Shown here in pieces: positions 20,599 through 29,761 of a stretch of DNA of 47,501 bases; position 1 is the first letter of the stretch; every line of letters starts with the position of its first letter. Position numbers and translations under genes: made by a program. The stretch is from assembly GCF_003667575.1 (NCBI RefSeq), contig NZ_RCUY01000004.1, positions 1 to 47,501 on the forward strand. The letters are read 5' to 3'. The stretch is from Mycetocola lacteus (GTDB lineage Bacteria; Actinomycetota; Actinomycetes; Actinomycetales; Microbacteriaceae). Below the pieces are notes generated by a model. That model was not told the DNA's origin. It made no database searches and saw only the letters and a program-made list of their open reading frames with translations.

Positions 20599-20757
20599 AT
20601 GTACGCAGCACTCTGGCGCATCCTGCCCGGCCCGGTCTGGCTCCGACTGATCCTGCTCCTGGTACTGATCGGCGCCGCCGTGTACGCGCTGGTCACCTGG
20701 GGCTTTCCCTGGGTCCAGTCGATCGTAGATAATCAAGAAGTCACCATTGAACAGTAA
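20599..20757 (+). CDS. small single-pass membrane protein
   Basis: A 52-aa frame starting ATG one base after the sortase stop and ending one codon before the amidotransferase region. The product is MYAALWRILPGPVWLRL followed by a hydrophobic helix (LILLLVLIGAAVYALV) and a polar tail ending IEQ. Tight packing between two genes, coding-like codon use and a clean transmembrane helix support a real gene. I recognise similar tiny proteins beside pabA-type genes in Microbacteriaceae but know no function. Confidence 0.75.
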   Translation: MYAALWRILPGPVWLRLILLLVLIGAAVYALVTWGFPWVQSIVDNQEVTIEQ

Positions 20758-20766
20758 GTGAAGGCC

Positions 20767-21417
20767 ATGACCCGCGTTTTAGTCATTGATAACTACGACA
20801 GCTTTGTATACACCCTCAATGGCTACCTGCAGCAGCTGGGCGCCGAGACCGAGGTTGTTCGCAACGATGCGTTTGACGCGTCCGAGGCCGACCGGCTGGT
20901 GAACGAGTACGACGCTATTCTGGTTTCTCCCGGCCCGGGAACGCCCGGCGACGCCGGAGTGTCCATTGCCATGGTTCGGGCCGCTCACGCCCACCAGGTG
21001 CCCCTGATCGGTGTATGCCTGGGACACCAGGCCATCGCCGAGGCCTTCGGTGCCACGGTGACCGTGGCAGAGGAGCTGATGCACGGCAAAACCTCCGCCG
21101 TGACCCACGATGAGAGCACCTTCTACCGTGGGGTCCCGCAGCCCTTTACCGCGACCCGCTATCACTCGCTCGCGGTGGTGGATGACACGGTCCCCGACGA
21201 GCTCGTGGTGACCTCGCGGACCGCCGGTGGCGTGATCATGGGTCTGCGGCATGCGACCTCACCCATCTTTGGAGTCCAGTTCCACCCGGAGAGCGTGCTC
21301 ACCGAGGGTGGCTACCAGATGATTGCCAACTGGCTCGAGGTGGCCGGCCTGGCCGAGGCACCCGAGCGGGCGCGCACCCTGAGCCCGCTGCTGGCGACAA
21401 CGCCGAGCGGTCGCTAA
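20767..21417 (+). CDS. class I glutamine amidotransferase (anthranilate/PABA synthase component II)
   Basis: Hydrolyses glutamine to deliver ammonia to chorismate-using synthases (TrpE or PabB). The 216-aa product starts RVLVIDNYDSFVYTLNGYL. The nucleophile lies in LIGVCLGHQAIAEAFG, the oxyanion region is VSPGPGTPGDAG, and the His-Glu pair is in FGVQFHPESVLTEGG. ATG 20767 is preferred; GTG 20758 would add three residues. No synthase partner gene is near, so whether folate or tryptophan is served is undecided; this gene in the pknB neighbourhood is annotated trpG or pabA in mycobacteria. Confidence 0.93.
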   Translation: MTRVLVIDNYDSFVYTLNGYLQQLGAETEVVRNDAFDASEADRLVNEYDAILVSPGPGTPGDAGVSIAMVRAAHAHQVPLIGVCLGHQAIAEAFGATVTVAEELMHGKTSAVTHDESTFYRGVPQPFTATRYHSLAVVDDTVPDELVVTSRTAGGVIMGLRHATSPIFGVQFHPESVLTEGGYQMIANWLEVAGLAEAPERARTLSPLLATTPSGR

Positions 21418-21426
21418 GCAGTTCAC

Positions 21427-21465
21427 AAAAAACCTCCCGCACACTCGGTGTGCGGGAGGTTTTTT
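21427..21465. terminator. bidirectional terminator between amidotransferase gene and pknB
   Basis: AAAAAACCTCCCGCACA and its perfect complement (17-bp arms, 5-nt loop) end in six T in both directions, between convergent genes. Confidence 0.95.
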
Positions 21466-21477
21466 GGTTTCGGTCGA

Positions 21478-23217
21478 TTAGCCGCCGGCCGGAGGCGTGG
21501 ACGGGTCGGTGCTCGGCGGTGCCGTGGTTCCGGTGCAGTAGCCCAGCTGAACCTCGGTGCCCTGCGGCGCCGAGCCCGGGGCTACCGACTGCGAGTTCAC
21601 GATCGAGTCCTGCTGCGCGGGACAGGTGGGGTCCGGGCGCGGTACCACGTTCAGACCCAGCGCTTCGAGCATTGAGGTGGCCACATCCAGCTTGTTGCCG
21701 CGGACATCGCTCACCTGAACGGTGCCATCCGAGACGGTCAGATCGATCCGCGAGCCGGGTGAGACCGCGGCACCGGCGGCCGGGGTGCTGGAGATGACGG
21801 TGTCCTTGGCAACCGAGGGCGAGCTCTGCGAGTTGATCGTGCCCACCTCGAGTCCCGCCTCGGCAAGCTTTGCGGTCGCGTCGGCCTGGCTCAGGTTCTG
21901 CACCTCGGGTACGGCCACGGTCTTGGCACCCAGTGAAACGTAGAGCTTAACCACGCTGCCCGGGGCCACCTCGCTGCCGGACTCGGGATCGGTCCGAATC
22001 ACCGTCCCAGTGGCGACGGTGTCGCTGTTTTCCTCGAAGACGCTATCTACCAGGTTCAGCCCATGCAGGGTGTCCACGGCGTTCTGCTGACTCATCGAGG
22101 CAAGATCCGGCAGGGTTTGCTTAGTGGTGTTGTCCGCGGTGTTTGAGAGCGAGAGCACCCACACCAGGATCGCGATCAGAATCACCGCGACCACGGCGGC
22201 ACCGGCCCAAATCCACACCACCGGGGGGCGACGCTGGGTTTTGGTCTGCACCGAGGCATCGGTGAGCTGGCGCAGGGCCTGCTCGGCATTGGAGGTGGTG
22301 GTGCCGGTGGCACCAAACAGCATGGTGGCGGCCTCGGGCTCGGGGCGCGCGGCGGGTGCCTGACCCTGACCGGCGGCGATGAGCTCCTCACGGAACTCGG
22401 CGGCCGACTGGTAGCGGTCATCACGGTTCTTGCTGAGCGCGCGGGCGACCACCATATCCAGGGCCGTTGAGACACCCGGGTTGAGCTCGGAGGGGCGCAT
22501 CGGCGCCTCACTCACGTGCTGATAGGCAACCGCAACGGCGGTTTCCCCGCGGAAGGGTGCGCGGCCGGTGAGCATCTCAAACAGCACCACGCCGGTGGAG
22601 TACAGGTCGGTGCGTGCATCCACGGTCTCGCCCTTGGCCTGCTCCGGGGAGAAATAGGACGCGGTGCCGAGGATCGCGGTGGTCTGCGCGACGGTGGCCG
22701 AGGTGTCCGAGACGGCGCGGGCGATACCAAAGTCCATCACCTTAACTGCGTCATCGGCACCCAGCATGATGTTGCCGGGCTTGATGTCGCGGTGAACCAC
22801 ACCGGCTCGGTGCGAGTACTCCAGCGCCGTCAGAATCTTGCTGGCAATGTGAACGGCACGCTCGGGGGACAGGGCACCCTGATCGGCGATCACCTGGCGC
22901 AGCGTGCGCCCGGGAACATACTCCATGACGATGAAGGGCTGGAGAACCCGGTGTCCCGAGGCGTCCAGGCTCTCATCCTCGCCGGCGTCATAGACACGAA
23001 CGATTGTGGGGTCGGCCATGCGCGAGGCCGCCTGAGCCTCCTGGCGGAACCGCAGTCTGAATGCCGGATCGCTGGCCAGGTCGGCCTTGAGGATCTTGAG
23101 CGCGACCGTACGGCCGAGCTTGGTGTCGGTGGCCTGGTAAACGTCGGCCATTCCGCCGCGTCCAATCAGCGCTCCGACGATGTATCGGTCAGCTAACCGA
23201 CGCTCTTGCTCAGCCAC
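21478..23217 (-). CDS. pknB: PASTA-domain Ser/Thr protein kinase PknB
   Basis: Membrane kinase that senses peptidoglycan or lipid II through extracellular PASTA domains and phosphorylates division and wall-synthesis proteins. The 579-aa protein has the kinase domain at about 11-275, with GRGGMADVY, ATP lysine K41, HRDIKPGN (142-149), DFG (162-164) and an activation loop containing TVAQTTAILGT. A juxtamembrane linker and a membrane helix near residue 330-350 follow, then three PASTA repeats and a Thr/Pro-rich tail. The GTG start has GGAGAG five bases upstream. It is the last gene of the seven-gene operon, 109 bp after pknA, and ends at a strong terminator. Confidence 0.95.
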   Translation of the reverse strand: MAEQERRLADRYIVGALIGRGGMADVYQATDTKLGRTVALKILKADLASDPAFRLRFRQEAQAASRMADPTIVRVYDAGEDESLDASGHRVLQPFIVMEYVPGRTLRQVIADQGALSPERAVHIASKILTALEYSHRAGVVHRDIKPGNIMLGADDAVKVMDFGIARAVSDTSATVAQTTAILGTASYFSPEQAKGETVDARTDLYSTGVVLFEMLTGRAPFRGETAVAVAYQHVSEAPMRPSELNPGVSTALDMVVARALSKNRDDRYQSAAEFREELIAAGQGQAPAARPEPEAATMLFGATGTTTSNAEQALRQLTDASVQTKTQRRPPVVWIWAGAAVVAVILIAILVWVLSLSNTADNTTKQTLPDLASMSQQNAVDTLHGLNLVDSVFEENSDTVATGTVIRTDPESGSEVAPGSVVKLYVSLGAKTVAVPEVQNLSQADATAKLAEAGLEVGTINSQSSPSVAKDTVISSTPAAGAAVSPGSRIDLTVSDGTVQVSDVRGNKLDVATSMLEALGLNVVPRPDPTCPAQQDSIVNSQSVAPGSAPQGTEVQLGYCTGTTAPPSTDPSTPPAGG

Positions 23218-23263
23218 AACACTCTCCAGATTCCCCGTGCGACACTATCGCTTCTATCATGAC

Positions 23264-23293
23264 ACGGTCCCCGGCGTTTCCGCCGGGGACCGT
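23264..23293 (-). terminator. hairpin between pknA and pknB
   Basis: Perfect 13-bp stem ACGGTCCCCGGCG with a TTTC-type tetraloop, lying in the only sizable gap of the operon. No T-tract follows on the transcribed strand, so an mRNA-stability or attenuation element is more likely than full termination. Confidence 0.6.
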
Positions 23294-23326
23294 GCTGTGG
23301 GCGACGATTTACGCCACCGGTTGGTA

Positions 23327-25081
23327 CTAGTTGTTTGGTGTGGACGACGGCGTGCTGGAGGGCACGGTCACTTGGATGATCGGCACCGAGGTGGTGGGCG
23401 ATGCGGGCGACTCGTTGTTTTCCCCACACAGGGCCACATACGAGATGGTTGCCGGTCCGGGGAACCCGCCCAGGGTGATTTCCACCGAGGTCTGGTCGCG
23501 CGGCACGGTACCCGAACCCGAGAGCGTGGCGCCGTTCACGGTGATGCGGTAGCCCTCAAGCTGCAGGCCGGCCGGGCACTGGTCATAGCGAGCCCAGGTC
23601 ACGGTGGCCTTGGAGTTTTCCACGCAGCCGTTGGGCCCACATGCCACGGCGGGCGCGCTGCCCGGGGCGGGAATCGTGGCCATCGGACCGTAGACGGTCA
23701 CCACGATATCGCTCCCCACCGGAACATTGCCGCTCTTGGAGAGCTTGCTCACGGTATTGACCTGGTCGCGACTTGTGGCCGCGTTACCGGTGGCCAGGGT
23801 GGGCTTCAACCCCAGCCCCGACAGTGCATTCACGACCTCATCGCCGTTCTTTCCCACGTACGCATTGGGATCCACCAGCACCGTGGTTTCGGTGGGGGTG
23901 GGCGTCGTGGACGGGGTATCCGACGGGTCGGAACTCACGGTATTGGACGGAGTGTTGGTGGCCCCGTCTCCACCGTCACCGGGCTTGACCAGCGCAAAGA
24001 TCGTGAAGCCCAGCACGATGGCCAGGATCGTGATCAGCGCGATCAGCGGCCAGGTCCACGGGCTCCGCTTCTTCTTTTCCTCGTCTGCGGCACCCTCGGC
24101 GGCGTCTGCAGCCTCGGGCTCCAGCCCGAAAAGCTGCTGGCGCTGGGTAGCCGAGGTGTTGAGTAGGGTCGTGGCGGCCTCGGAGGAACCGATCAGCTGG
24201 GTGGCACCGGTGATCGCGACGCCATCGGCGATCGAGGGCACAGCGGCGGTGGCCGCGGCCACGTCTCCGCGGCGCAGTGCCTGGGCAGCACGAGCCACAT
24301 GCACCGAGGAAGCCGGGCGGTCGGCCGGGTTCTTCGCGAGCATCGAGAAGACCAGGTTGCGCACGGGCTCGGCGACGGTCGCCGGAAGCTCCGGCGGTGC
24401 CTCGTTAATCTGCGCCATGGCGATGGCCACCTGAGACTCACCGGTGAACGGACGCTTGCCCGCCAGTGCCTCATAGGCAACGATGCCCAGTGAGTAGATG
24501 TCGGTGGACGGCGATGCCGGGTGACCGGACGCCTGCTCCGGGGAAAGGTACTGCACGGTCCCCATGACCTGACCGGTGGCCGTCAGCGGCACCTGGTCGG
24601 CGATCCGGGCGATACCGAAGTCGGTGATCTTGACCCGGTGGTCCGGGGTGATCAGCAGGTTGCCGGGCTTGATGTCGCGGTGCACCAGACCGGCCGAGTG
24701 GGCCGCCTGGAGAGCCAGGGCGGTCTGCGCGACGATGTCGAGCACACGATCCGAGGGGAGCACACGCTCGCGCTCAAGCACCGTGGAGAGCGCCTCGCCG
24801 GGCACCAGCTCCATGACGAGGAACGCGCTGCCCTCCTCCTCACCGTAGTCATAGACATTGGCGATGCCCTCATGGTTGACCAGGGCCGCGTGGCGTGCCT
24901 CGGAGCGGAAACGCTCGAGGAAGCTCGGGTCGCCGAGGTACTCATCCTTGAGGATCTTGATCGCGACGGTACGTCCGATCACCGAGTCGGTCGCCTGCCA
25001 GACCTCGCCCATACCGCCGATAGCGATTCGCGAAACCAGCTCGTAGCGTCCCCCGAAGGTCAGTCCTGCCGTGGGTCTCAT
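23327..25081 (-). CDS. pknA: Ser/Thr protein kinase PknA with single PASTA domain and C-terminal Ig/Fn-like region
   Basis: Second membrane kinase of the division operon. The 584-aa product has IGGMGEVW (about 21-28), ATP lysine K42, HRDIKPGN (133-140), DFG (153-155) and APE-like SPEQ. A linker, the helix WPLIALITILAIVLGFTIFAL and a Thr/Pro-rich stretch follow. Outside the membrane there is one PASTA-like repeat (VGKNGDEVVNALSGLGLKPT) and then about 110 residues containing three Cys and a beta-rich region. Mycobacterial PknA lacks such an ectodomain, so ligand sensing may differ. ATG overlaps the pbpA stop (ATGA). Confidence 0.92.
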   Translation of the reverse strand: MRPTAGLTFGGRYELVSRIAIGGMGEVWQATDSVIGRTVAIKILKDEYLGDPSFLERFRSEARHAALVNHEGIANVYDYGEEEGSAFLVMELVPGEALSTVLERERVLPSDRVLDIVAQTALALQAAHSAGLVHRDIKPGNLLITPDHRVKITDFGIARIADQVPLTATGQVMGTVQYLSPEQASGHPASPSTDIYSLGIVAYEALAGKRPFTGESQVAIAMAQINEAPPELPATVAEPVRNLVFSMLAKNPADRPASSVHVARAAQALRRGDVAAATAAVPSIADGVAITGATQLIGSSEAATTLLNTSATQRQQLFGLEPEAADAAEGAADEEKKKRSPWTWPLIALITILAIVLGFTIFALVKPGDGGDGATNTPSNTVSSDPSDTPSTTPTPTETTVLVDPNAYVGKNGDEVVNALSGLGLKPTLATGNAATSRDQVNTVSKLSKSGNVPVGSDIVVTVYGPMATIPAPGSAPAVACGPNGCVENSKATVTWARYDQCPAGLQLEGYRITVNGATLSGSGTVPRDQTSVEITLGGFPGPATISYVALCGENNESPASPTTSVPIIQVTVPSSTPSSTPNN

Positions 25082-26535
25082 TTATTCAGCACCGCCTCTA
25101 TAACTTTCTTTGCAATCGGAGAAGAAACAATATTTCCCGAGGAATGGTGTCCCAGGTCACCGTCGTTTTCCACCACGACCGCTACCGCAACTTCGGGGTT
25201 TTGCGCGGGCGCAAACCCGGTAAACCAGAGCGTATACGGATCATCGACACCGTTTTGAGCGGTGCCCGTTTTTCCGGCCACGTCGACCCCCTCTATTCTT
25301 GCATTATTGGACTGCCCGGTAGCGACCGCGGCGATCATCATTTTGGTCAGCTCCGACGCCTGATCCGGCGTCACCACCGTGCGCAGTTTCTCCGGGTCGA
25401 ACGATTTGACCACATCCAGGTTCGGAGCGATCACCCGATTGACCATGTTGGGTTTCATCATGACGCCCCCGTTGGCAATTCCGGCCGAAACCATCGCCAT
25501 CTGCATCGGCGAGGCGCGTACATCCCACTGGCCGAAGGCCGAGAGCGCGGTGCTGGGCACGTCGCCTCCCTTGGGGTAGACGCTCGGCTCGACGCGCAGC
25601 GGCACATCCAGCGGGGTATTGAACCCAAACTTCTCGGCCTGCTCGCGGATCTTGTCCGCCCCCAGACGAATACCCAGTTCGGCCATCGGCACGTTACAGC
25701 TCTGCCGGATCGCCTCGGCCAGGGTGACGGTCTCGCCCGGGCCACAGGCCTCACGAGTGAAGTTGTACACCTTGGTGCTGGTCCCGGGCAGCTCGATGAA
25801 CTGCGGGTTGGGGAACTCGCTCTCGGCCGTGTATTCGCCCGAGGCCAGGGCGGCGGCGGCCACGATGACCTTGAAGCTCGAACCCGGAGGATTCAGGTTT
25901 CCGCCGATGGCCCGGTTGATCAGCGGGTCCAGCGGGTTGGCCAGTAGGTCCTTATAGAGTGCGGTGACCGCATCCGAGTTGTGTGAGGCCATCCCGTTGG
26001 GATCAAAGGTGGGGTTGGTCACCATCGCCAGGATCTTGCCGGTTTTGGGTTCGATAGCCACCACGGCGCCGCGACGATTCCCGAGGGCCTCGGAGGCCGC
26101 CTGCTGCACCTTGGACTCGATCGAGAGCTCAACCCGGGCACCGCGCGCGGGCTGGCCGTTGACGATCCGGGCCAGGTCCGCGAGGAACTGATCGCTCGAG
26201 GTGCCGGTGAGATAGTCGTTCATGGACTGCTCAATACCGGTGGCACCCTGAATCGGGTTGAAATAGCCGGTTACGCCCGCATAGAGCGGCCCCTGTGGGT
26301 ACTCGCGCTGATAGCGGAACTCATCGTTGGAGGGCACCGACTGCGCAATGATCGTGCCGTCGGCGAGCACGATCGGGCCGCGCTCCACCTGGTAACTGTC
26401 ATAGCGGGTTCGCGTGTTGCGGGGATCCTTGCCCAGCGCGTCGCTCTGCACACCCTGAATCACGGTGGAGGACACAAACAGTGCGGCAAACATCAGCACC
26501 ACAACCGCGCCGACCCGGCGGAGTTCCTTATGCAT
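25078..26535 (-). CDS. pbpA: class B penicillin-binding protein (transpeptidase) PbpA
   Basis: Peptidoglycan DD-transpeptidase that cross-links new wall, partner of the SEDS protein encoded just upstream. The 485-aa product has an N-terminal membrane anchor (about 8-27), a linker domain and the transpeptidase domain with SxxK at S219-K222, SCN (279-281) and KTGTAQ (422-427). The frame extends to 26565, but ATG 26535 starts at the family-like MHKELRRVG, and overlaps the end of rodA by 8 bp. Confidence 0.95.
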   Translation of the reverse strand: MHKELRRVGAVVVLMFAALFVSSTVIQGVQSDALGKDPRNTRTRYDSYQVERGPIVLADGTIIAQSVPSNDEFRYQREYPQGPLYAGVTGYFNPIQGATGIEQSMNDYLTGTSSDQFLADLARIVNGQPARGARVELSIESKVQQAASEALGNRRGAVVAIEPKTGKILAMVTNPTFDPNGMASHNSDAVTALYKDLLANPLDPLINRAIGGNLNPPGSSFKVIVAAAALASGEYTAESEFPNPQFIELPGTSTKVYNFTREACGPGETVTLAEAIRQSCNVPMAELGIRLGADKIREQAEKFGFNTPLDVPLRVEPSVYPKGGDVPSTALSAFGQWDVRASPMQMAMVSAGIANGGVMMKPNMVNRVIAPNLDVVKSFDPEKLRTVVTPDQASELTKMMIAAVATGQSNNARIEGVDVAGKTGTAQNGVDDPYTLWFTGFAPAQNPEVAVAVVVENDGDLGHHSSGNIVSSPIAKKVIEAVLNK

Positions 26536-27955
26536 CGCGAGACTCCTCGAGTTCGGGCTTGGCACCGTCGCTGAGCTTGAGCAGCAGCGCGACGATGATC
26601 CAGTTGGCCACCAGGGCCGAACCGCCGGCGGCCAGGAACGGCGTCGCCAATCCGGTCAGCGGGATCACCCGGGTCACCCCGCCCACCATGATGAACACCT
26701 GTAGGGCGATCGTGAACGCCAGGCCGATGGCCAGGAGCTTGCCGAAGTCATCACGCGTGCTGAAACCGATCCGTAGGCCGCGGGCGACCAGGATCAGGAA
26801 CAGCGCGAGGATCGCGAACAGTCCGGCGAGCCCCAGCTCCTCGCCGAGGCTGGTCACGATGAAGTCACTCTCGGCCAGCGGGGTGAGGTTCGGGCGACCC
26901 TGACCGAGCCCGGTCCCGGTGAATCCACCGTGGGCGAGACCAAAGATGCCCTGCACGAGCTGCCAGCTCCCGCCAACCTTGTCGTAGTTTGCCTGCGAGA
27001 ACGGATCCAGCCAGGCATCAAAACGGCCACTCACATAGGAGAGTCGCTGACTGGCAAAGTACGCGCCCCCGAGGAACAGGGCCATACCCAGCAGTACCCA
27101 GCTCAGGCGTCCGGTGGCCACGTAGATCATGATCGTGAACATGCCGAAGTACAGCAGTGCGGTACCCATATCGTGCTGGAACACGATGATGCCCATCGAC
27201 ATCAGCCAGACCACAAAGATCGGCCCGAGATCCCGCAGTCGGGGGAATCGAATGCCCAGGAACTTCTTGCCCACCAGGGCCAGGGTGTCGCGGGTGCGCA
27301 CCAGATAACCGGCGAAGAAGATAGCCAGGAAAATCTTGGCGATCTCACCGGGCTGGAAGTTGACCACGTCGCCGATGCCGATCCACACGGTCGCGCCGCC
27401 CACGGTACGGCCCAGGCCGGGAACCAGGGGCAGCAGGAGCAGGATGAAGGCGCCGAGCCCAAAGAGGTAGGTGTAGCGGAAGAGCACGCGGTGGTTGCGG
27501 ATTAGCAGGATCACGATGATCGCCGCGATGATCGCGATCGAGCTCCATACGATCTGCCGGGTCGAGGCAGCCGACCAGCCCGACACGTTGCGAGCCACAT
27601 CGATCCGGTAGATCATCGCCAGACCCAGGCCGTTAAGCACGGTGGCCACCGGCAGGATGATCGGGTCGGCATCGCGGGCGACAAAGCGCAGGCAGATGTG
27701 CAGGCCGAATACCAGCGAGGCCAGGGCCCCACACAGCGCCAGAATCTCGGGTTCGATCTGCCCCAGAGCACCCAGCTGAACACTCATCAGGGCACCGGCG
27801 TTGACCACGCAGGCAAAAATCAGCAGCGCGAGTTCACGGTTACGGTGCGTCTTGGGCATCCGTAGTTTTCGCATCGTCCGGATCACGCCGGTATCGGCCT
27901 GGAGGGCGACACCACCGGCCGCGGGCGCACGCGTGTTCAGGGCTTCGGTGCTCAC
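26528..27955 (-). CDS. rodA: FtsW/RodA/SpoVE-family SEDS peptidoglycan glycosyltransferase
   Basis: Polymerises lipid II into glycan strands with the class B PBP partner. The 475-aa protein has a cytosolic N-terminus and about ten to twelve hydrophobic helices. SEDS landmarks include NFQPGEIAKIFLAIFFAGYL, VFQHDMGTALLYFGMF, and the C-terminal ESDFIVTSLGEELGLAGL and GLATPFLAAGGSAL. GTG start overlaps the pstP stop (GTGA). In the equivalent mycobacterial operon this gene is called rodA. Confidence 0.95.
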   Translation of the reverse strand: MSTEALNTRAPAAGGVALQADTGVIRTMRKLRMPKTHRNRELALLIFACVVNAGALMSVQLGALGQIEPEILALCGALASLVFGLHICLRFVARDADPIILPVATVLNGLGLAMIYRIDVARNVSGWSAASTRQIVWSSIAIIAAIIVILLIRNHRVLFRYTYLFGLGAFILLLLPLVPGLGRTVGGATVWIGIGDVVNFQPGEIAKIFLAIFFAGYLVRTRDTLALVGKKFLGIRFPRLRDLGPIFVVWLMSMGIIVFQHDMGTALLYFGMFTIMIYVATGRLSWVLLGMALFLGGAYFASQRLSYVSGRFDAWLDPFSQANYDKVGGSWQLVQGIFGLAHGGFTGTGLGQGRPNLTPLAESDFIVTSLGEELGLAGLFAILALFLILVARGLRIGFSTRDDFGKLLAIGLAFTIALQVFIMVGGVTRVIPLTGLATPFLAAGGSALVANWIIVALLLKLSDGAKPELEESRDA

Positions 27956-29217
27956 TGGTCGCCCTCCTTGCTGAGCTGACGGAGTCGGTTCACGATCGCG
28001 TCGGCATCATCGAGGGAGTCGGCCGGGACGTTCTGTCGGACCAGATTACGGTCGTACTCCGGGAGCTTGCTGAGCTTGATATCGGTATCGCGATACTCAT
28101 GGGAGAGCGAGATGAAACCGAGATCCTGCGGCACACCCTGATAGATGGTTACCGTGCTGCGGTCGGGGCTCTGGCCCACAAAGTAGCGCGACTGGGTCCA
28201 GGAATAGCCGATGACCGCTGCCAGCAGCAGCGCGAGCAGCACAACCATTGCTCCCACACCCCAGGTGAGGCGGCGGCGCCGGATACGACGGGCGTCCTCC
28301 TCCAGAAGCTCGCCATAAAACTCGTCGGACTCCACACCGGCCGGAACCGGCGGAAGCTGGGTGGCCGCGGCGGTAGCGCGGGTTCCGGGCAGACGCAGGG
28401 CCGGCAGGATGCTGGTGCGGCGCGGCGCCGAGATCTCAAAGGCCAGGGGCTTCGCGGCGGAACCGACGGTCTGTACGTCGCCCTCTACGCTCTCGGTGGA
28501 AACGTCGTAGATCACCACGGTGACATTGTCCGGGGCGCCGCGATCCAGGGTGTAGCGCACCAGCCGGTCGGCCACCTCGGCGGGGGAGAGGTCGGCCATC
28601 AGTGTGGCACGCAGAAGTTCGCGATCCACCACACCGGAGAGGCCATCCGAGCACAGCAGCCAGCGATCCCCGGGCTGGGTTCCCAGGACGATGGTATCCA
28701 CCTCGGGGGACTGATCCACGTCGCCCAAAACCCGCATCAGTACCGAGCGGCGCGGGTGAACCAGCGCTTCTTCCTCGGTGATCCGACCGGCATCCACCAG
28801 ACGCTGGACGAAGGTGTGATCGGTGGTGATCTGGCTGAGCTCACCATCGCGCAGCAGGTAGATGCGGGAGTCGCCAATATGGGCGATCGCGACCTCATCG
28901 CCCACGCGGACCAGGGCGTCCACCGTGGTGCCCATACCGGTGAGCTCGGGGTGTTCAAAGACGGCCTCGGTCAGCTGACCGTTGGCCGCGATTATCGCGG
29001 TTTGCAGGGCGGCGGCGGCATCCTGAGCGGTGGGGTAGTCGATATCCGCCTCGATGATGCGGCGCAGGGCCACGGCGCTGGCCACATCGCCACCCGCGTG
29101 CCCTCCCATGCCGTCGGCGACCACAAAGAGCGAGTTCCCGGCGTACCCGGAATCCTGATTGTTGCTGCGCACCCGTCCCACATGGGAGAGTGCCGCGCTC
29201 TTACCGCCGACGGTCAT
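27952..29217 (-). CDS. pstP: PP2C-family Ser/Thr phosphatase PstP
   Basis: Manganese-dependent phosphatase that reverses PknA and PknB phosphorylation. The 421-aa product has the PP2C motifs SNNQD (18-22), VADGMGGHAGGD (33-44), GDSRIYLLRDG and CSDGLSG, the latter two holding further metal ligands. After the catalytic domain (to about 240) come a linker, one membrane helix (about 313-335) and an extracytoplasmic tail of about 85 residues. It begins 4 bp after fhaB. Confidence 0.95.
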   Translation of the reverse strand: MTVGGKSAALSHVGRVRSNNQDSGYAGNSLFVVADGMGGHAGGDVASAVALRRIIEADIDYPTAQDAAAALQTAIIAANGQLTEAVFEHPELTGMGTTVDALVRVGDEVAIAHIGDSRIYLLRDGELSQITTDHTFVQRLVDAGRITEEEALVHPRRSVLMRVLGDVDQSPEVDTIVLGTQPGDRWLLCSDGLSGVVDRELLRATLMADLSPAEVADRLVRYTLDRGAPDNVTVVIYDVSTESVEGDVQTVGSAAKPLAFEISAPRRTSILPALRLPGTRATAAATQLPPVPAGVESDEFYGELLEEDARRIRRRRLTWGVGAMVVLLALLLAAVIGYSWTQSRYFVGQSPDRSTVTIYQGVPQDLGFISLSHEYRDTDIKLSKLPEYDRNLVRQNVPADSLDDADAIVNRLRQLSKEGDQ

Positions 29218-29221
29218 GCGA

Positions 29222-29761
29222 TCACCGCAGCTCGAAGGTGGTTGCCCCCACCTTGATCACGTCACCCAGATGGATCGGGGTGGGAGCCGAAATTCGCTTG
29301 CCGTCGAGGAACGTGCCGTTGGTGGAATCGAGATCCTGGAGCATCCAGTCCTCGCCCCAGAGCAGCAGACGTGCGTGGTGGGTCGAGGTGTAGTCGTCTT
29401 TGAGGATCACATTGGAATCCGAGGAGCGGCCGATGCTGATCGGGCCGGTGCCGAGCGGACGGTCCTGGCCGGCACGCGGGCCGGAGAGGATCACCAGGCG
29501 GTCGCAGGTGTGGGTGTTGGCGCGGGTGCGGCTGGTGGCCGAGGAGACCGGGGCTGGGGCTGCCGGACGAGGCGCCGGTGCGGGCGGAACCGCGACCGGC
29601 ACCGGTTTGGGTGCGGGAGCCGCGGCGGCCACCCGGGGTTTGACCTTGCGGGCTGAGCGACCAAACAGGTCGGCTCGCAGCGAATAGACCACGCCAAAAA
29701 CAAAGAGCCAGAGCAGGATCAGGAATCCCAGCCGAAGCACGAGGAGGGTGAGATCACTCAT
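29222..29761 (-). CDS. fhaB: membrane-anchored FHA protein FhaB (FipA type)
   Basis: FHA domains bind phosphothreonine; FhaB is a substrate of the operon kinases and a link to the divisome in mycobacteria. The 179-aa product has an N-terminal membrane helix (about 5-28), an Ala/Pro-rich linker and one FHA domain with GRSSDSN (111-117), STHHAR (126-131) and DSTNGT (145-150). ATG overlaps the fhaA stop (ATGA). Confidence 0.94.
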   Translation of the reverse strand: MSDLTLLVLRLGFLILLWLFVFGVVYSLRADLFGRSARKVKPRVAAAAPAPKPVPVAVPPAPAPRPAAPAPVSSATSRTRANTHTCDRLVILSGPRAGQDRPLGTGPISIGRSSDSNVILKDDYTSTHHARLLLWGEDWMLQDLDSTNGTFLDGKRISAPTPIHLGDVIKVGATTFELR

